Part shown: in pieces, positions 1-6,992 of the stretch
Position numbering within the stretch: position 1 is the stretch's first letter
Layout: the number at the start of each line of letters is the position of its first letter
Source: Acidobacteriota bacterium
GTDB taxonomy: Bacteria; Acidobacteriota; UBA6911; RPQK01; JADFOI01
Direction of reading: 5' to 3'
DNA length: 10,716 bases
NCBI GenBank assembly: GCA_030624355.1
Contig: JAUXKG010000045.1
Location: 1 to 10,716, forward strand
The notes under the pieces: model-generated
What the model saw: only the letters and a program-made list of their open reading frames with translations
Database searches by the model: none
What the model was told of the DNA's origin: nothing
Translations under genes and position numbers: made by a program

Positions 1-2
1 AA

Positions 3-164
3 CCGCTTTCTGACACCCTCGTCTGAGAGTTTCTTCTGCCAGGACAGCGCATATTTGAGCACTTCCGGTCGACAACGCAGATGTTCGCCAATTCTGCGAA
101 GTTTCTTTTTTCTCTGGCTAATTTGACCGATTAGGGAACTGACTAGTTGTCTGACGCTTAACAC
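3..164 (-). CDS. 5' end of an unidentified basic protein (partial, runs off the left edge)
   Basis: An open frame of 54 codons starts with GTG at 164 and is still open at the window edge. I accept it as a gene because a near-perfect Shine-Dalgarno (AAGGAGG, 177-171) lies 6 nt before the GTG, and an in-frame TGA at 179-177 blocks any earlier start. The visible protein starts MLSVRQLVSSLIGQISQ and goes on through RKKKLRRIGEHL to a C-terminal KKLSDEGVRKR. It is strongly basic and probably helical, with no signal peptide or membrane segment in the visible part. It lies downstream of the PLP-enzyme pair on the same strand, but a probable terminator separates them, so it may be its own unit. I do not recognise the family, and too little is visible to name a function. 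Confidence 0.55.
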   Translation of the reverse strand, partial: MLSVRQLVSSLIGQISQRKKKLRRIGEHLRCRPEVLKYALSWQKKLSDEGVRKR

Positions 165-170
165 CCCGGC

Positions 171-177
171 CCTCCTT
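171..177 (-). promoter_or_regulatory. Shine-Dalgarno of the left-edge partial gene
   Basis: On the minus strand the sequence is AAGGAGG, then 6 nt, then GTG at 164. This strong match at ideal spacing is the main evidence that the left-edge open frame is a real gene and that GTG is its start. No convincing -35/-10 pair was found between this site and the hairpin at 311-336. A TGTATA hexamer on the minus strand (214-209) could be a -10 but lacks a -35 at the right distance. Confidence 0.6.
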
Positions 178-310
178 CAAGAATGTTGTTTCGACTGGCC
201 CATTTTGGTATACAGCTCCCGGACTCTGCAGTGATGCCAATCACATAATTCAAAAACCTCGCTTTTCTCTGCCGAGACGAAAATCCCCCTAATTGGAATC
301 TGTCTGAAAA

Positions 311-336
311 CTACCTATTCCGAAAGACATAGGTAG
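311..336 (-). terminator. Probable intrinsic terminator of the aminotransferase/trans-sulfuration enzyme pair
   Basis: A perfect 8-bp inverted repeat (CTACCTAT at 311-318, ATAGGTAG at 329-336) surrounds a 10-nt loop. Read on the minus strand, it lies 57 nt past the stop of the trans-sulfuration-type gene and is followed directly by TTTT and then CAGACA. The stem is only half G/C and the T run is short, so termination may be partial. The rest of the 165-393 gap shows no gene. Confidence 0.5.
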
Positions 337-393
337 CGAGCAATGAAATTGAATATGGTCTTATTCGATCAAATCACGCTGGCCTTCGCGTCC

Positions 394-1566
394 TCAAGCG
401 TTGAGTGCCTGCTCAAGATCATCCAATAAGTCTTCGCTGGTTTCTAATCCTACCGACAGCCTGACCAGGCCATCAGAAATGTTCGACTTTTGTCGTTCCG
501 CAGCATCCATACCCGAGTGCGACGTGGTAGCAGGCCGAGTGATCAATGTCTCTACACCGCCTAGACTGGGGGCTTCTACCGGCAACCTGAGTTCCCGAAT
601 GAAACGTTTTGCTCCGAGCAGACCTTCTTTCAACTCAAAACTCAACATGCCGCCAAAACCATCAAACCAGCGACAGGCTCGCTGGTAGGCGGCATTGGAT
701 TTCAGGCCTGGGTAGTTCACTCTGGCAACGGATGGATGCTCTTCCAAAAATCCGGCGATCTGCAAAGCACTCTGATTTTGATACTTTACCCTCAGCGCCA
801 GTGTCTTCATTCCTCGATGCAGAAGAAAACAAGCATGAGGGTCCAGGGTTCCGCCCAGGTGAGCCAGACGGTGGTCTATTCGCTCGATCAACTCACCTCG
901 GCCGATAACGGCTCCGGCAACAATATCCGAATGCCCATTCAAATACTTGGTTCCGCTGTGCAGCGACAGATCAAATCCCAATTCGATCGGTCTGAAATTG
1001 ACCGGGCTCGGAAATGTGTTGTCGATGAGCGTCAACAGCCCCTTCGCCTTGGCAAACTCGACAAGAGCCTGCAACTCCCCAACCTGCATCAGGGGGTTCG
1101 TCACGGATTCAGCGTAGATGGCCCGGGTGTTCGATTTGAGCTTCCGTTCCCAGGAATCGGGGTCTCCTCCATCTATGAAATCACAGCTGATGCCGAATGA
1201 AGGAAAGTCTTTGGTAATCAAGTCATATGTCCCGCCGTACAGACCCCTCTGAGCCAACAGATGATCTCCACTGGAAAGAACCGTCAAAAGAGCCGTTGAA
1301 ATCGCTGCCATCCCACTGCTGGTTACCCGTGCATCCTCTCCTTTCTCCAGGATAGCCAATTTTTCATGTAGAACTTGGTGATTCGGTGTGTTGTTCAAGC
1401 GAATGTATTTGACTTTGTAATAGCTGTCCTGCTTCGACTCCACTTCATCCGAACACTCGAAGGTGGCAGACTGAAAAATGGGAATACTGACCGCTCCTTG
1501 AATACGCGGACGCGGTTCACCGGCATGAATGAGTTGTGTTTCCAAACCCTTGAACTCGACTGTCAT
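394..1566 (-). CDS. Trans-sulfuration PLP enzyme (cystathionine gamma-synthase / gamma-lyase / methionine gamma-lyase family)
   Basis: The 390-aa protein is full length for the Cys/Met-metabolism PLP enzymes, which make or cleave C-gamma-S bonds in cystathionine, homocysteine or methionine in the cytoplasm. The family pattern is complete. The phosphate-binding Y54-x-R56 is in YIRLNNTPNH, and SSGMAAI lies at 83-89. Active-site Tyr110 is in RGLYGGTYDL, and SGTKYLNGHSD carries the PLP lysine K207. HLGGTLDP lies near 236 and the C-terminal SLGGVETLI and LVRLSVGLE motifs are present. Gly112 sits where methionine gamma-lyases usually have Cys, which favours a synthase or cystathionine-lyase role, but the substrate cannot be fixed by eye. 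The ATG at 1566 overlaps the aminotransferase stop (ATGA) and has GGAGG (1578-1574) 7 nt upstream inside that gene, so translation is probably coupled. A probable terminator follows at 311-336. Confidence 0.9.
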   Translation of the reverse strand: MTVEFKGLETQLIHAGEPRPRIQGAVSIPIFQSATFECSDEVESKQDSYYKVKYIRLNNTPNHQVLHEKLAILEKGEDARVTSSGMAAISTALLTVLSSGDHLLAQRGLYGGTYDLITKDFPSFGISCDFIDGGDPDSWERKLKSNTRAIYAESVTNPLMQVGELQALVEFAKAKGLLTLIDNTFPSPVNFRPIELGFDLSLHSGTKYLNGHSDIVAGAVIGRGELIERIDHRLAHLGGTLDPHACFLLHRGMKTLALRVKYQNQSALQIAGFLEEHPSVARVNYPGLKSNAAYQRACRWFDGFGGMLSFELKEGLLGAKRFIRELRLPVEAPSLGGVETLITRPATTSHSGMDAAERQKSNISDGLVRLSVGLETSEDLLDDLEQALNA

Positions 1567-2735
1567 TTATAATCCTCCAAGAATTCAGCCAGACGACTTA
1601 CTCCCTCTTCAATCTGGTCTTTTGAATTGGCATAGGAAATCCGAATGAAGCCTTCACCATGGGCACCGAAATCCACCCCTGGAGTGACCGCAACTCCAGA
1701 TCTCTCCAGAAGCTGCATGGCGAAGTCGAGAGAGTTGGTGCTATAGCGACTGATGTTGACAAACACATAAAAGGCACCCGTCGGCTTGGCTGATACCTGC
1801 AGACCGATCTCTCGCAGCCGTTCCAGCACCAGTAGACGGCGCTCATCGTAGCAACGGCGTCTATTTTCCACCTCTTCCCCCGCCTCAGTCAGGGCGGCAA
1901 TCGCTGCAAACTGGGCAAAGTCAGGCGCGGAAATGAAAAGATTCTGTTGCAGCTTCTGTACGACTCTTACCAACTTCTTGGGGACAATCGCATATCCAAG
2001 ACGCCAGCCCGTCATGGCAAATAGCTTTGAAAACCCGTTGATGACAACAGCCTCAGGAGAGTACTCCAGAATAGAGTGAGCTCGTCCCTGATACACCAAA
2101 CCATGGTAAACCTCATCCGATATAATGATGGCCCTGCCATCCACCGCCTTGACCAGTTCAAGCATCTTTTCAGGTTCAGTGACTGCCCCTGTGGGATTAG
2201 CCGGTGAATTCAGAATCAATACTCGGGTGTTCGGGCCCACTCTTCTCTCAACGACCGTCGGATCAAATTGAAAATTATCCTCCTCACTCACCGGCAACGT
2301 TACAGGCACCCCCTCAAAGAAGGTCACAAACTTGGGATAACAGGGATAGTGTGGATCCGTCATTAACACTTCTGTGCCCGGGTCCACGAGCGCCGCGAAG
2401 GAGAGAAGCATAGCAGCAGAGCTGCCCAGAGTCACAATGATTCGATCCGGGGACAACTGCAAACCGTACTGCTGTTCATACCAGGACACAATAGTCTGGC
2501 GTAATTCAGGATGGCCCAGCGAATGAGTGTAGTGAGTGCGCCCTTCCCGAAGAGCTCTGATACCTGCTTCCATTACGACCTCAGGAGTTTCCCAGTCTGG
2601 TTCACCTATTTCCAAATGAACGATGGCTCGGCCTGATCGCTCCAGCTCGGCCGCCCGCTCAAAGATCTCCATGGCCAGAAACGGGGTTATCTCCCTAGCT
2701 CGATGGCTGATCGGTATGCCAGTTTTCTTCTTCAT
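1563..2735 (-). CDS. Pyridoxal-phosphate aminotransferase, class I/II
   Basis: The 390-aa cytoplasmic protein is full length for the class I aminotransferases (fold type I), of the aspartate-aminotransferase-like I-gamma kind, which move an amino group between an amino acid and a 2-oxo acid. Visible hallmarks are the N-terminal LEIGEPDWETP (41-51) and NSPANPTG (176-183). DEVYHGLVY (207-215) has the Asp that contacts the PLP ring nitrogen. NGFSKLFAMTGWRLGY (233-248) carries the PLP lysine K237, and FIRISYANS near the C-terminus has R365, the expected carboxylate-binding arginine. Substrate range (Asp, Ala, aromatic, Met) cannot be decided. It is the first gene of a pair with the trans-sulfuration-type enzyme, overlapping by ATGA, suggesting amino-acid or sulfur metabolism. 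The ATG at 2735 has no clear Shine-Dalgarno, no in-frame start lies just upstream, and no convincing minus-strand promoter was seen in the 103-bp divergent gap. Confidence 0.93.
   Translation of the reverse strand: MKKKTGIPISHRAREITPFLAMEIFERAAELERSGRAIVHLEIGEPDWETPEVVMEAGIRALREGRTHYTHSLGHPELRQTIVSWYEQQYGLQLSPDRIIVTLGSSAAMLLSFAALVDPGTEVLMTDPHYPCYPKFVTFFEGVPVTLPVSEEDNFQFDPTVVERRVGPNTRVLILNSPANPTGAVTEPEKMLELVKAVDGRAIIISDEVYHGLVYQGRAHSILEYSPEAVVINGFSKLFAMTGWRLGYAIVPKKLVRVVQKLQQNLFISAPDFAQFAAIAALTEAGEEVENRRRCYDERRLLVLERLREIGLQVSAKPTGAFYVFVNISRYSTNSLDFAMQLLERSGVAVTPGVDFGAHGEGFIRISYANSKDQIEEGVSRLAEFLEDYK
1574..1578 (-). promoter_or_regulatory. Shine-Dalgarno inside the aminotransferase 3' end
   Basis: On the minus strand GGAGG lies 7 nt before the ATG at 1566, within the last codons of the aminotransferase. 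With the ATGA stop/start overlap it fixes the start of the trans-sulfuration-type gene and points to coupled translation. Confidence 0.7.
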
Positions 2736-2799
2736 GTTTTCAGGTTGCCCACTACGAGAATAACCCGAAGGACACTTGTCTTTCCACAGGACACCTGTT

Positions 2800-2827
2800 T
2801 TGCTATGGCGGGTCGAACTTGTATAAT
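2800..2827 (+). promoter_or_regulatory. Promoter of the symporter gene, giving an almost leaderless mRNA
   Basis: TTGCTA (2800-2805, -35) and a consensus TATAAT (2822-2827, -10) are separated by 16 bp. The expected transcription start near 2833-2835 is only about 4-6 nt before the ATG at 2839. That leaves no room for a ribosome binding site, and none is present, so this gene is a candidate for leaderless translation. Confidence 0.65.
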
Positions 2828-2838
2828 CACGTTCTCAA

Positions 2839-4170
2839 ATGCCGTGGTACCGCCAACTTCATTGGCAGATCGTTATTGGTCTGATCCTCGGTTTGATCTA
2901 CGGGGTGCTGGCTGCTGTCTGGGGATGGAGTGGATTCACTGGACGCTGGATCACTCCCTTCGGAACCATCTTCATCAATCTTCTCAAGCTGATTGCGGTC
3001 CCACTGATCTTGGTGTCTTTAATAACGGGTATAGCCTCTCTGTCCGATCTTCGAAAACTCTCCCGCATAGGCGGCAAGACCATCTCTCTCTATCTCGCTA
3101 CCACCACTATCGCCATAGCCTTGGGTTTAATCATTGTCAACGTCACCAGACCCGGTGACCGGATCCCTTCCGACATGCGGGATCAGCTGCAAGCCACCTA
3201 CCAGCAGGATGCTGCCGCTCGAACAGAGGCCGCACAAGAAACTAGACAGCGCACCGTCCTGCAACCACTGGTCGACATGGTTCCTGAAAACTTCTTCCAA
3301 GCAGCTTCCCTCAATCGCAACATGTTGCAAGTTGTCTTTCTAGCCCTGCTCTTCGGCATTGGTCTCATCCAAATCCCAACTGAGAAGGCACGCCCAATTC
3401 TTTCCCTCTTCGAATCATTAAATCTAGTCGTTATTCGTTTGGTCGACCTGATCATGCTGATGGCTCCGATCGGTGTCTTTGCACTGATTGCCGGCACTAT
3501 CACCTCGATTGCCCAGGATGATCTCGGACAGGTGCTGGAACTGTTGGGAGCCCTCGGATTCTATTGCCTGGCAGTTATCGCCGGACTGATCCTTCACATT
3601 TTTGTGACCTATACCCTACTACTCAAGACTCTTACGCCGATGTCCATACGGACTTTTTTCGCTGGTATCGGTCCCGCGCAACTGGTCGCCTTTTCAACCA
3701 GTTCAAGTGCCGCCACATTGCCGGTCACAATGGAACGCTGTGAAGAGAAACTGGGGGTCTCGGAAGAAGTTTCTTCTTTCGTGCTGCCGCTGGGAGCAAC
3801 CATCAACATGGACGGAACAGCGCTTTACCAGTCAGTAGCAGCTGTTTTTATTGCCCAGTCGCTGGGCATGGAGCTGGACCTTACCGCACAGTTGACCATA
3901 GTTCTCACTGCCCTGCTGGCTTCTATCGGATCGGCAGGAGTTCCTGGAGCAGGCATCATCATGCTGGTGATCATTCTGGAGGCGGTTGGCGTCCCCAGCG
4001 CAAGCATTGCATTGATCCTTGGAGTCGACCGCATTCTGGACATGGTGCGCACGGCCACCAATATCACGGGTGATGCGGCGGTCGCCATCGTTGTGGCCAC
4101 ATCTGAGAATCAACTGGGCACCGCCAATCTCTCCGAAACATCCGACCGAATTCGCATCAGCAGTGTCTGA
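2839..4170 (+). CDS. Dicarboxylate/amino acid:cation symporter (DAACS, glutamate/aspartate type)
   Basis: The 443-aa inner-membrane protein is of the GltP/GltT/DctA family, which imports acidic amino acids or C4-dicarboxylates with Na+ or H+. The transport core is intact: the serine-rich hairpin FSTSSSAATLP (285-295), the cation-site motif GATINMDGTALY (319-330), the second hairpin GSAGVPGAG (364-372), and the substrate helix from VDRILDMVR onwards. In that helix D397, D401, R404, N408 and D412 match the spacing of the binding residues in archaeal GltPh (D390, D394, R397, N401, D405). The arginine points to an acidic substrate rather than a neutral amino acid. The loop after the third membrane segment (about 103-158) is long and highly charged. 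The ATG at 2839 starts directly at the first amphipathic helix and follows an upstream promoter by only a few bases. The gene converges on the GGT-like gene with an 11-bp gap. Confidence 0.93.
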   Translation: MPWYRQLHWQIVIGLILGLIYGVLAAVWGWSGFTGRWITPFGTIFINLLKLIAVPLILVSLITGIASLSDLRKLSRIGGKTISLYLATTTIAIALGLIIVNVTRPGDRIPSDMRDQLQATYQQDAAARTEAAQETRQRTVLQPLVDMVPENFFQAASLNRNMLQVVFLALLFGIGLIQIPTEKARPILSLFESLNLVVIRLVDLIMLMAPIGVFALIAGTITSIAQDDLGQVLELLGALGFYCLAVIAGLILHIFVTYTLLLKTLTPMSIRTFFAGIGPAQLVAFSTSSSAATLPVTMERCEEKLGVSEEVSSFVLPLGATINMDGTALYQSVAAVFIAQSLGMELDLTAQLTIVLTALLASIGSAGVPGAGIIMLVIILEAVGVPSASIALILGVDRILDMVRTATNITGDAAVAIVVATSENQLGTANLSETSDRIRISSV

Positions 4171-4181
4171 TTTCATTGAGG

Positions 4182-5594
4182 CTAAAACACGAGGCAATAG
4201 CCCCCTCGTCGGGAATCTCCCGCTCCCTGGGTAGGTGTGACTGAGTGGGCTCCGCCAAAATAAACACTTTGCTCATTCCATCGACAAATCCGATAGCGTG
4301 ACTCCAATGCCGCCAAGGCTTCTTCGGAAACACCGGGCTCGACATGAAGAGTGTCTCCATCCAGGTGAACTCTCGGAGCGGCAGTAGCTTCTTCGATTCC
4401 CATTTCTTGGCAGAGATAATTCACAATCAGCTGCACAACGACTGATCGAATGCGCTTGCTGCCCCCGCTGCCGGTCAACAGAACGGCCCTTCCCTCTTTT
4501 TTTACAACGGTTGGTGCAATCATGCTGGGAATTCGAGTTCCCGCAGCATACCTGTGAAATCCCTGTGGATTCAGATCGTCCTCTCCCAGCACATTGTTCA
4601 GCATGAATCCGAGATGGGGTAGAAAGTAGCCACATCCCTCTCCGTTAGTGGTCGTCACGCTGGCCGCATTACCTGACCGGTCCAAAACACTGACGTGGGT
4701 TGTTGAACCGAACGACTTATCCTGTCGAGCCTGGTCTCCAACCTCCAGGGCGCCTACCAGATCTGGGAGCGTGATTTTGCCTCCGGAGGCCAGCTCCCCG
4801 AGCTGGGATAGGGTTGTCTTGACCAGTACTCCGCTCTGGGCTGGAGGGGGGTTCAACAGGACGGTGTGTCGAGCAAAATCCACCGTTATGGGTGAACGCT
4901 CCAATACCTGATAGCCGGACAAATCCTCCAACCTGAGCAGTCCTCCGTCTTCGGCCCAGTCAGTAATAATTCGAGCCGCCTCTCCCTGGTAAAAAAATCC
5001 CTCCCCCTCCCGGGACAGGGTATCCAGAAAATCTGCGAATTCTGACATCACCAGGAGATCTCCATCTTGCAGGGAATGCCCGTCGGGTTCGAAAAGGACG
5101 CTCCCGCCAGGACTGTAGGTCAGGATGGGGGAGAGAATTCCGATAAACCGCCTCTCCATCTCGGACAGACACACTCCCTCTCTGGCAGCTCGCACGGCGG
5201 GTGCCAGAACATCCTTCAAGGTAAGCACACCCAATGATTTCTGGACATGCAGTAAGCCAGCGACACAGCCTGGAGTGCCGGCCGACCCTTTCCCAATCTG
5301 AAATTCCTGTCGGGCTGACCCGAAATCAATATCGACGGAGAAAAAATCCAACGCAGAGTTCACCTTCCCACTGGGCATTTCGACAAAAAAGTCATAGAGC
5401 ACCGGATCACCAGACTCGGGACAAGCCATGAAATGGCCTCCTCCGCCTGCACTGGTCAACGCGGGTTCGGCCACCATAGATGTGAAGACTGCTCCTACGG
5501 CAGCATCAAAGGCGTTACCCCCTAACCATAAAAGCTCTTGCGCAGTCTGGGCGGTGGCCTTGTCCCCGGCTGCCACAACATTCTTTGGTTTCAT
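4182..5594 (-). CDS. Atypical gamma-glutamyltransferase-like Ntn hydrolase (threonine peptidase family T3)
   Basis: About 470 aa of the GGT fold, which self-cleaves before a catalytic Thr and cleaves gamma-glutamyl amide bonds, for example in glutathione. Matching parts (numbered from the ATG at 5594) are GGNAFDAAVGA near 25, AGGGG at 49-53, LNPPPAQSG near 247, and the processing site GSTTHVSVLD with T298 as predicted nucleophile and new N-terminus. LTGSGGSKRI follows near 373, then GDSRRGG at the end. Oddities: no signal peptide, although classical GGTs are exported. YDFFVEMPSG stands where they have the glutamate-binding DGRE arginine. IPSM replaces the SSM serine pair, and only about 35 residues separate PPPAQSG from the catalytic Thr. 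The substrate may therefore not be glutathione. Start choice is weak: a TTG at 5618 and ATGs at 5603 and 5594 are in frame, none with a Shine-Dalgarno; 5594 fits the family N-terminus best. It is the last gene of the acetamidase-MATE-GGT run. Confidence 0.82.
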   Translation of the reverse strand: MKPKNVVAAGDKATAQTAQELLWLGGNAFDAAVGAVFTSMVAEPALTSAGGGGHFMACPESGDPVLYDFFVEMPSGKVNSALDFFSVDIDFGSARQEFQIGKGSAGTPGCVAGLLHVQKSLGVLTLKDVLAPAVRAAREGVCLSEMERRFIGILSPILTYSPGGSVLFEPDGHSLQDGDLLVMSEFADFLDTLSREGEGFFYQGEAARIITDWAEDGGLLRLEDLSGYQVLERSPITVDFARHTVLLNPPPAQSGVLVKTTLSQLGELASGGKITLPDLVGALEVGDQARQDKSFGSTTHVSVLDRSGNAASVTTTNGEGCGYFLPHLGFMLNNVLGEDDLNPQGFHRYAAGTRIPSMIAPTVVKKEGRAVLLTGSGGSKRIRSVVVQLIVNYLCQEMGIEEATAAPRVHLDGDTLHVEPGVSEEALAALESRYRICRWNEQSVYFGGAHSVTPTQGAGDSRRGGYCLVF

Positions 5595-5666
5595 ATTGAG
5601 CATGTTACCGAATGACAACTTAAAAATCTGTGGATCGACAAGTTCAAAGCAGAGTCCGACCTTCCG

Positions 5667-6986
5667 CTACCCGGACTCAGTCTGCACCGGCTTCAGGAGA
5701 GGTCCGCTTGCCTTCCAGAGAGTACCGGCGCGAGCCACCATGAACACGACGAGAGCCATCCACAGCAGGTGGTTACTGCCGCTGTACAAACCCAACAGAG
5801 AGACGGGAAAAAAGACGACAACGGTGCTGAAGATCGTCCAATTGCGCAGCGGTTTTCCAGCCGTTGCCCCAATAAACAGCCCATCATATATATAGGCCAA
5901 CGCCCCGAACACCAGTACCGGCACCAGCCACCCACTGTAGCGCACAGTCAGCTCCAGAACATCGGTGTGAGAAGTGAGGAGTCCAAAAATCTGGCGCGAG
6001 AAAAGGTAGAGGATAACGAGAAACAACAGAGCACATGCCTCTCCCACCCCGAGGGCAAGCTTAACTAGATGGTTCAAGCTCCGACTGCTGCCGGCACCCG
6101 AGAGAACACCCACCAGACTCTCGGTGGCAAAGGCTACTCCGTCGATCAGATAGGAGGCAAAGGTCAGAAGCCGAAGCAAAATGGCATTTGCCGCCAAAAC
6201 CTGCGTTCCCAGAGTAGAGCTGAAATTTGTGAAAACGGCGAAGGCGGAAATCAAACAAAGGGTGCGCAGCAAAATATCCCTGTTTAGTTTAAATAACGCC
6301 AGAACCTTCTCCTGTGCCATAACCTCTTTCCAGTACAGAGGACCAGGTTGGCCGAGTCTCAGAAAAATCATCACCGCCACCATCAACATCAGATACTGGC
6401 TCAGCATAGAAGCCAACCCCGCCCCGGTAGCCGCCAATTCCATTCGAATGATGAACAGGTAATTCAGGAAGATATTGCCGGCATTGGCAACGATCGTCAT
6501 GAACAAAACACAGTCACTGCGTTCTCGTCCCAGATACCACCCCAGAAAGGCGAAATTACAGAGAGCTGCCGGGGCGCCCCAAATGCGTGCGTCAAAATAG
6601 GCTCGTCCCGCTTCCTCGACCTCGGGAGCCCCACTGAGCAAGAGGAATCCTGCCTCGCGCAAAGGCAGATATGCAATCAGGATAAAGGTGGAAACACCTA
6701 GCGCCAAAAACAGGGACCGATAGAGAACCCGGTAAACTTCGAGTGTATCTCCCTTGCCCACCTCCTGCGCGGTGATACCGGTGGTCCCCATCCTGAGGAA
6801 GCCAAATGTCCAGTAGATGTAGTCAAAGAGAATGGAGGCAAGTGCGACTCCCGCCAGAAAGTGAATCTGGGGGAGGTGTCCAAGCATGCCAACATCGACC
6901 AAACTCACGAGTGGCACCGTAATATTGGCCAGGATGTTGAGTGCGGTTAGCTTGAAAAACCGCCTGTAAAACCGAGTCTGCTCCAA
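5667..6986 (-). CDS. MATE-family efflux transporter, DinF-like
   Basis: The 439-aa inner-membrane protein has about twelve hydrophobic segments in two repeats, as expected for MATE exporters, which pump drugs or metabolites out using a Na+ or H+ gradient. The first segment pair carries PLVSLVDVGMLGHLP (25-39), and FGFLRMGTTGITAQ (61-74) closely resembles the DinF branch. Length is normal and the C-terminus is complete. The start is TTG at 6986, because an in-frame TAG (the acetamidase stop, 6995-6993) lies just upstream and the next Met would cut into the first membrane segment. No Shine-Dalgarno precedes it, so it is probably translated by reinitiation after the acetamidase stop, 6 nt away. 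The GGT-like gene follows in the same frame. The exported substrate is unknown; the context suggests an amide or peptide-like small molecule, by inference only. Confidence 0.92.
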   Translation of the reverse strand: MEQTRFYRRFFKLTALNILANITVPLVSLVDVGMLGHLPQIHFLAGVALASILFDYIYWTFGFLRMGTTGITAQEVGKGDTLEVYRVLYRSLFLALGVSTFILIAYLPLREAGFLLLSGAPEVEEAGRAYFDARIWGAPAALCNFAFLGWYLGRERSDCVLFMTIVANAGNIFLNYLFIIRMELAATGAGLASMLSQYLMLMVAVMIFLRLGQPGPLYWKEVMAQEKVLALFKLNRDILLRTLCLISAFAVFTNFSSTLGTQVLAANAILLRLLTFASYLIDGVAFATESLVGVLSGAGSSRSLNHLVKLALGVGEACALLFLVILYLFSRQIFGLLTSHTDVLELTVRYSGWLVPVLVFGALAYIYDGLFIGATAGKPLRNWTIFSTVVVFFPVSLLGLYSGSNHLLWMALVVFMVARAGTLWKASGPLLKPVQTESG

Positions 6987-6992
6987 CGAACT

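Noticed and set aside
2703..3158. Plus-strand open frame of 151 codons crossing the divergent gap into the symporter gene
   Set aside because: It overlaps the start of the symporter in another frame and reads through the promoter; no family pattern.
4178..4222. Hairpins at the convergent ends of the symporter and GGT-like genes (ACGAGG/CCTCGT at 4189-4209; CGGGA/TCCCG at 4210-4222) as a bidirectional terminator
   Set aside because: Neither is followed by a T run on either strand, and both lie inside the GGT-like coding end; not enough to call a terminator.
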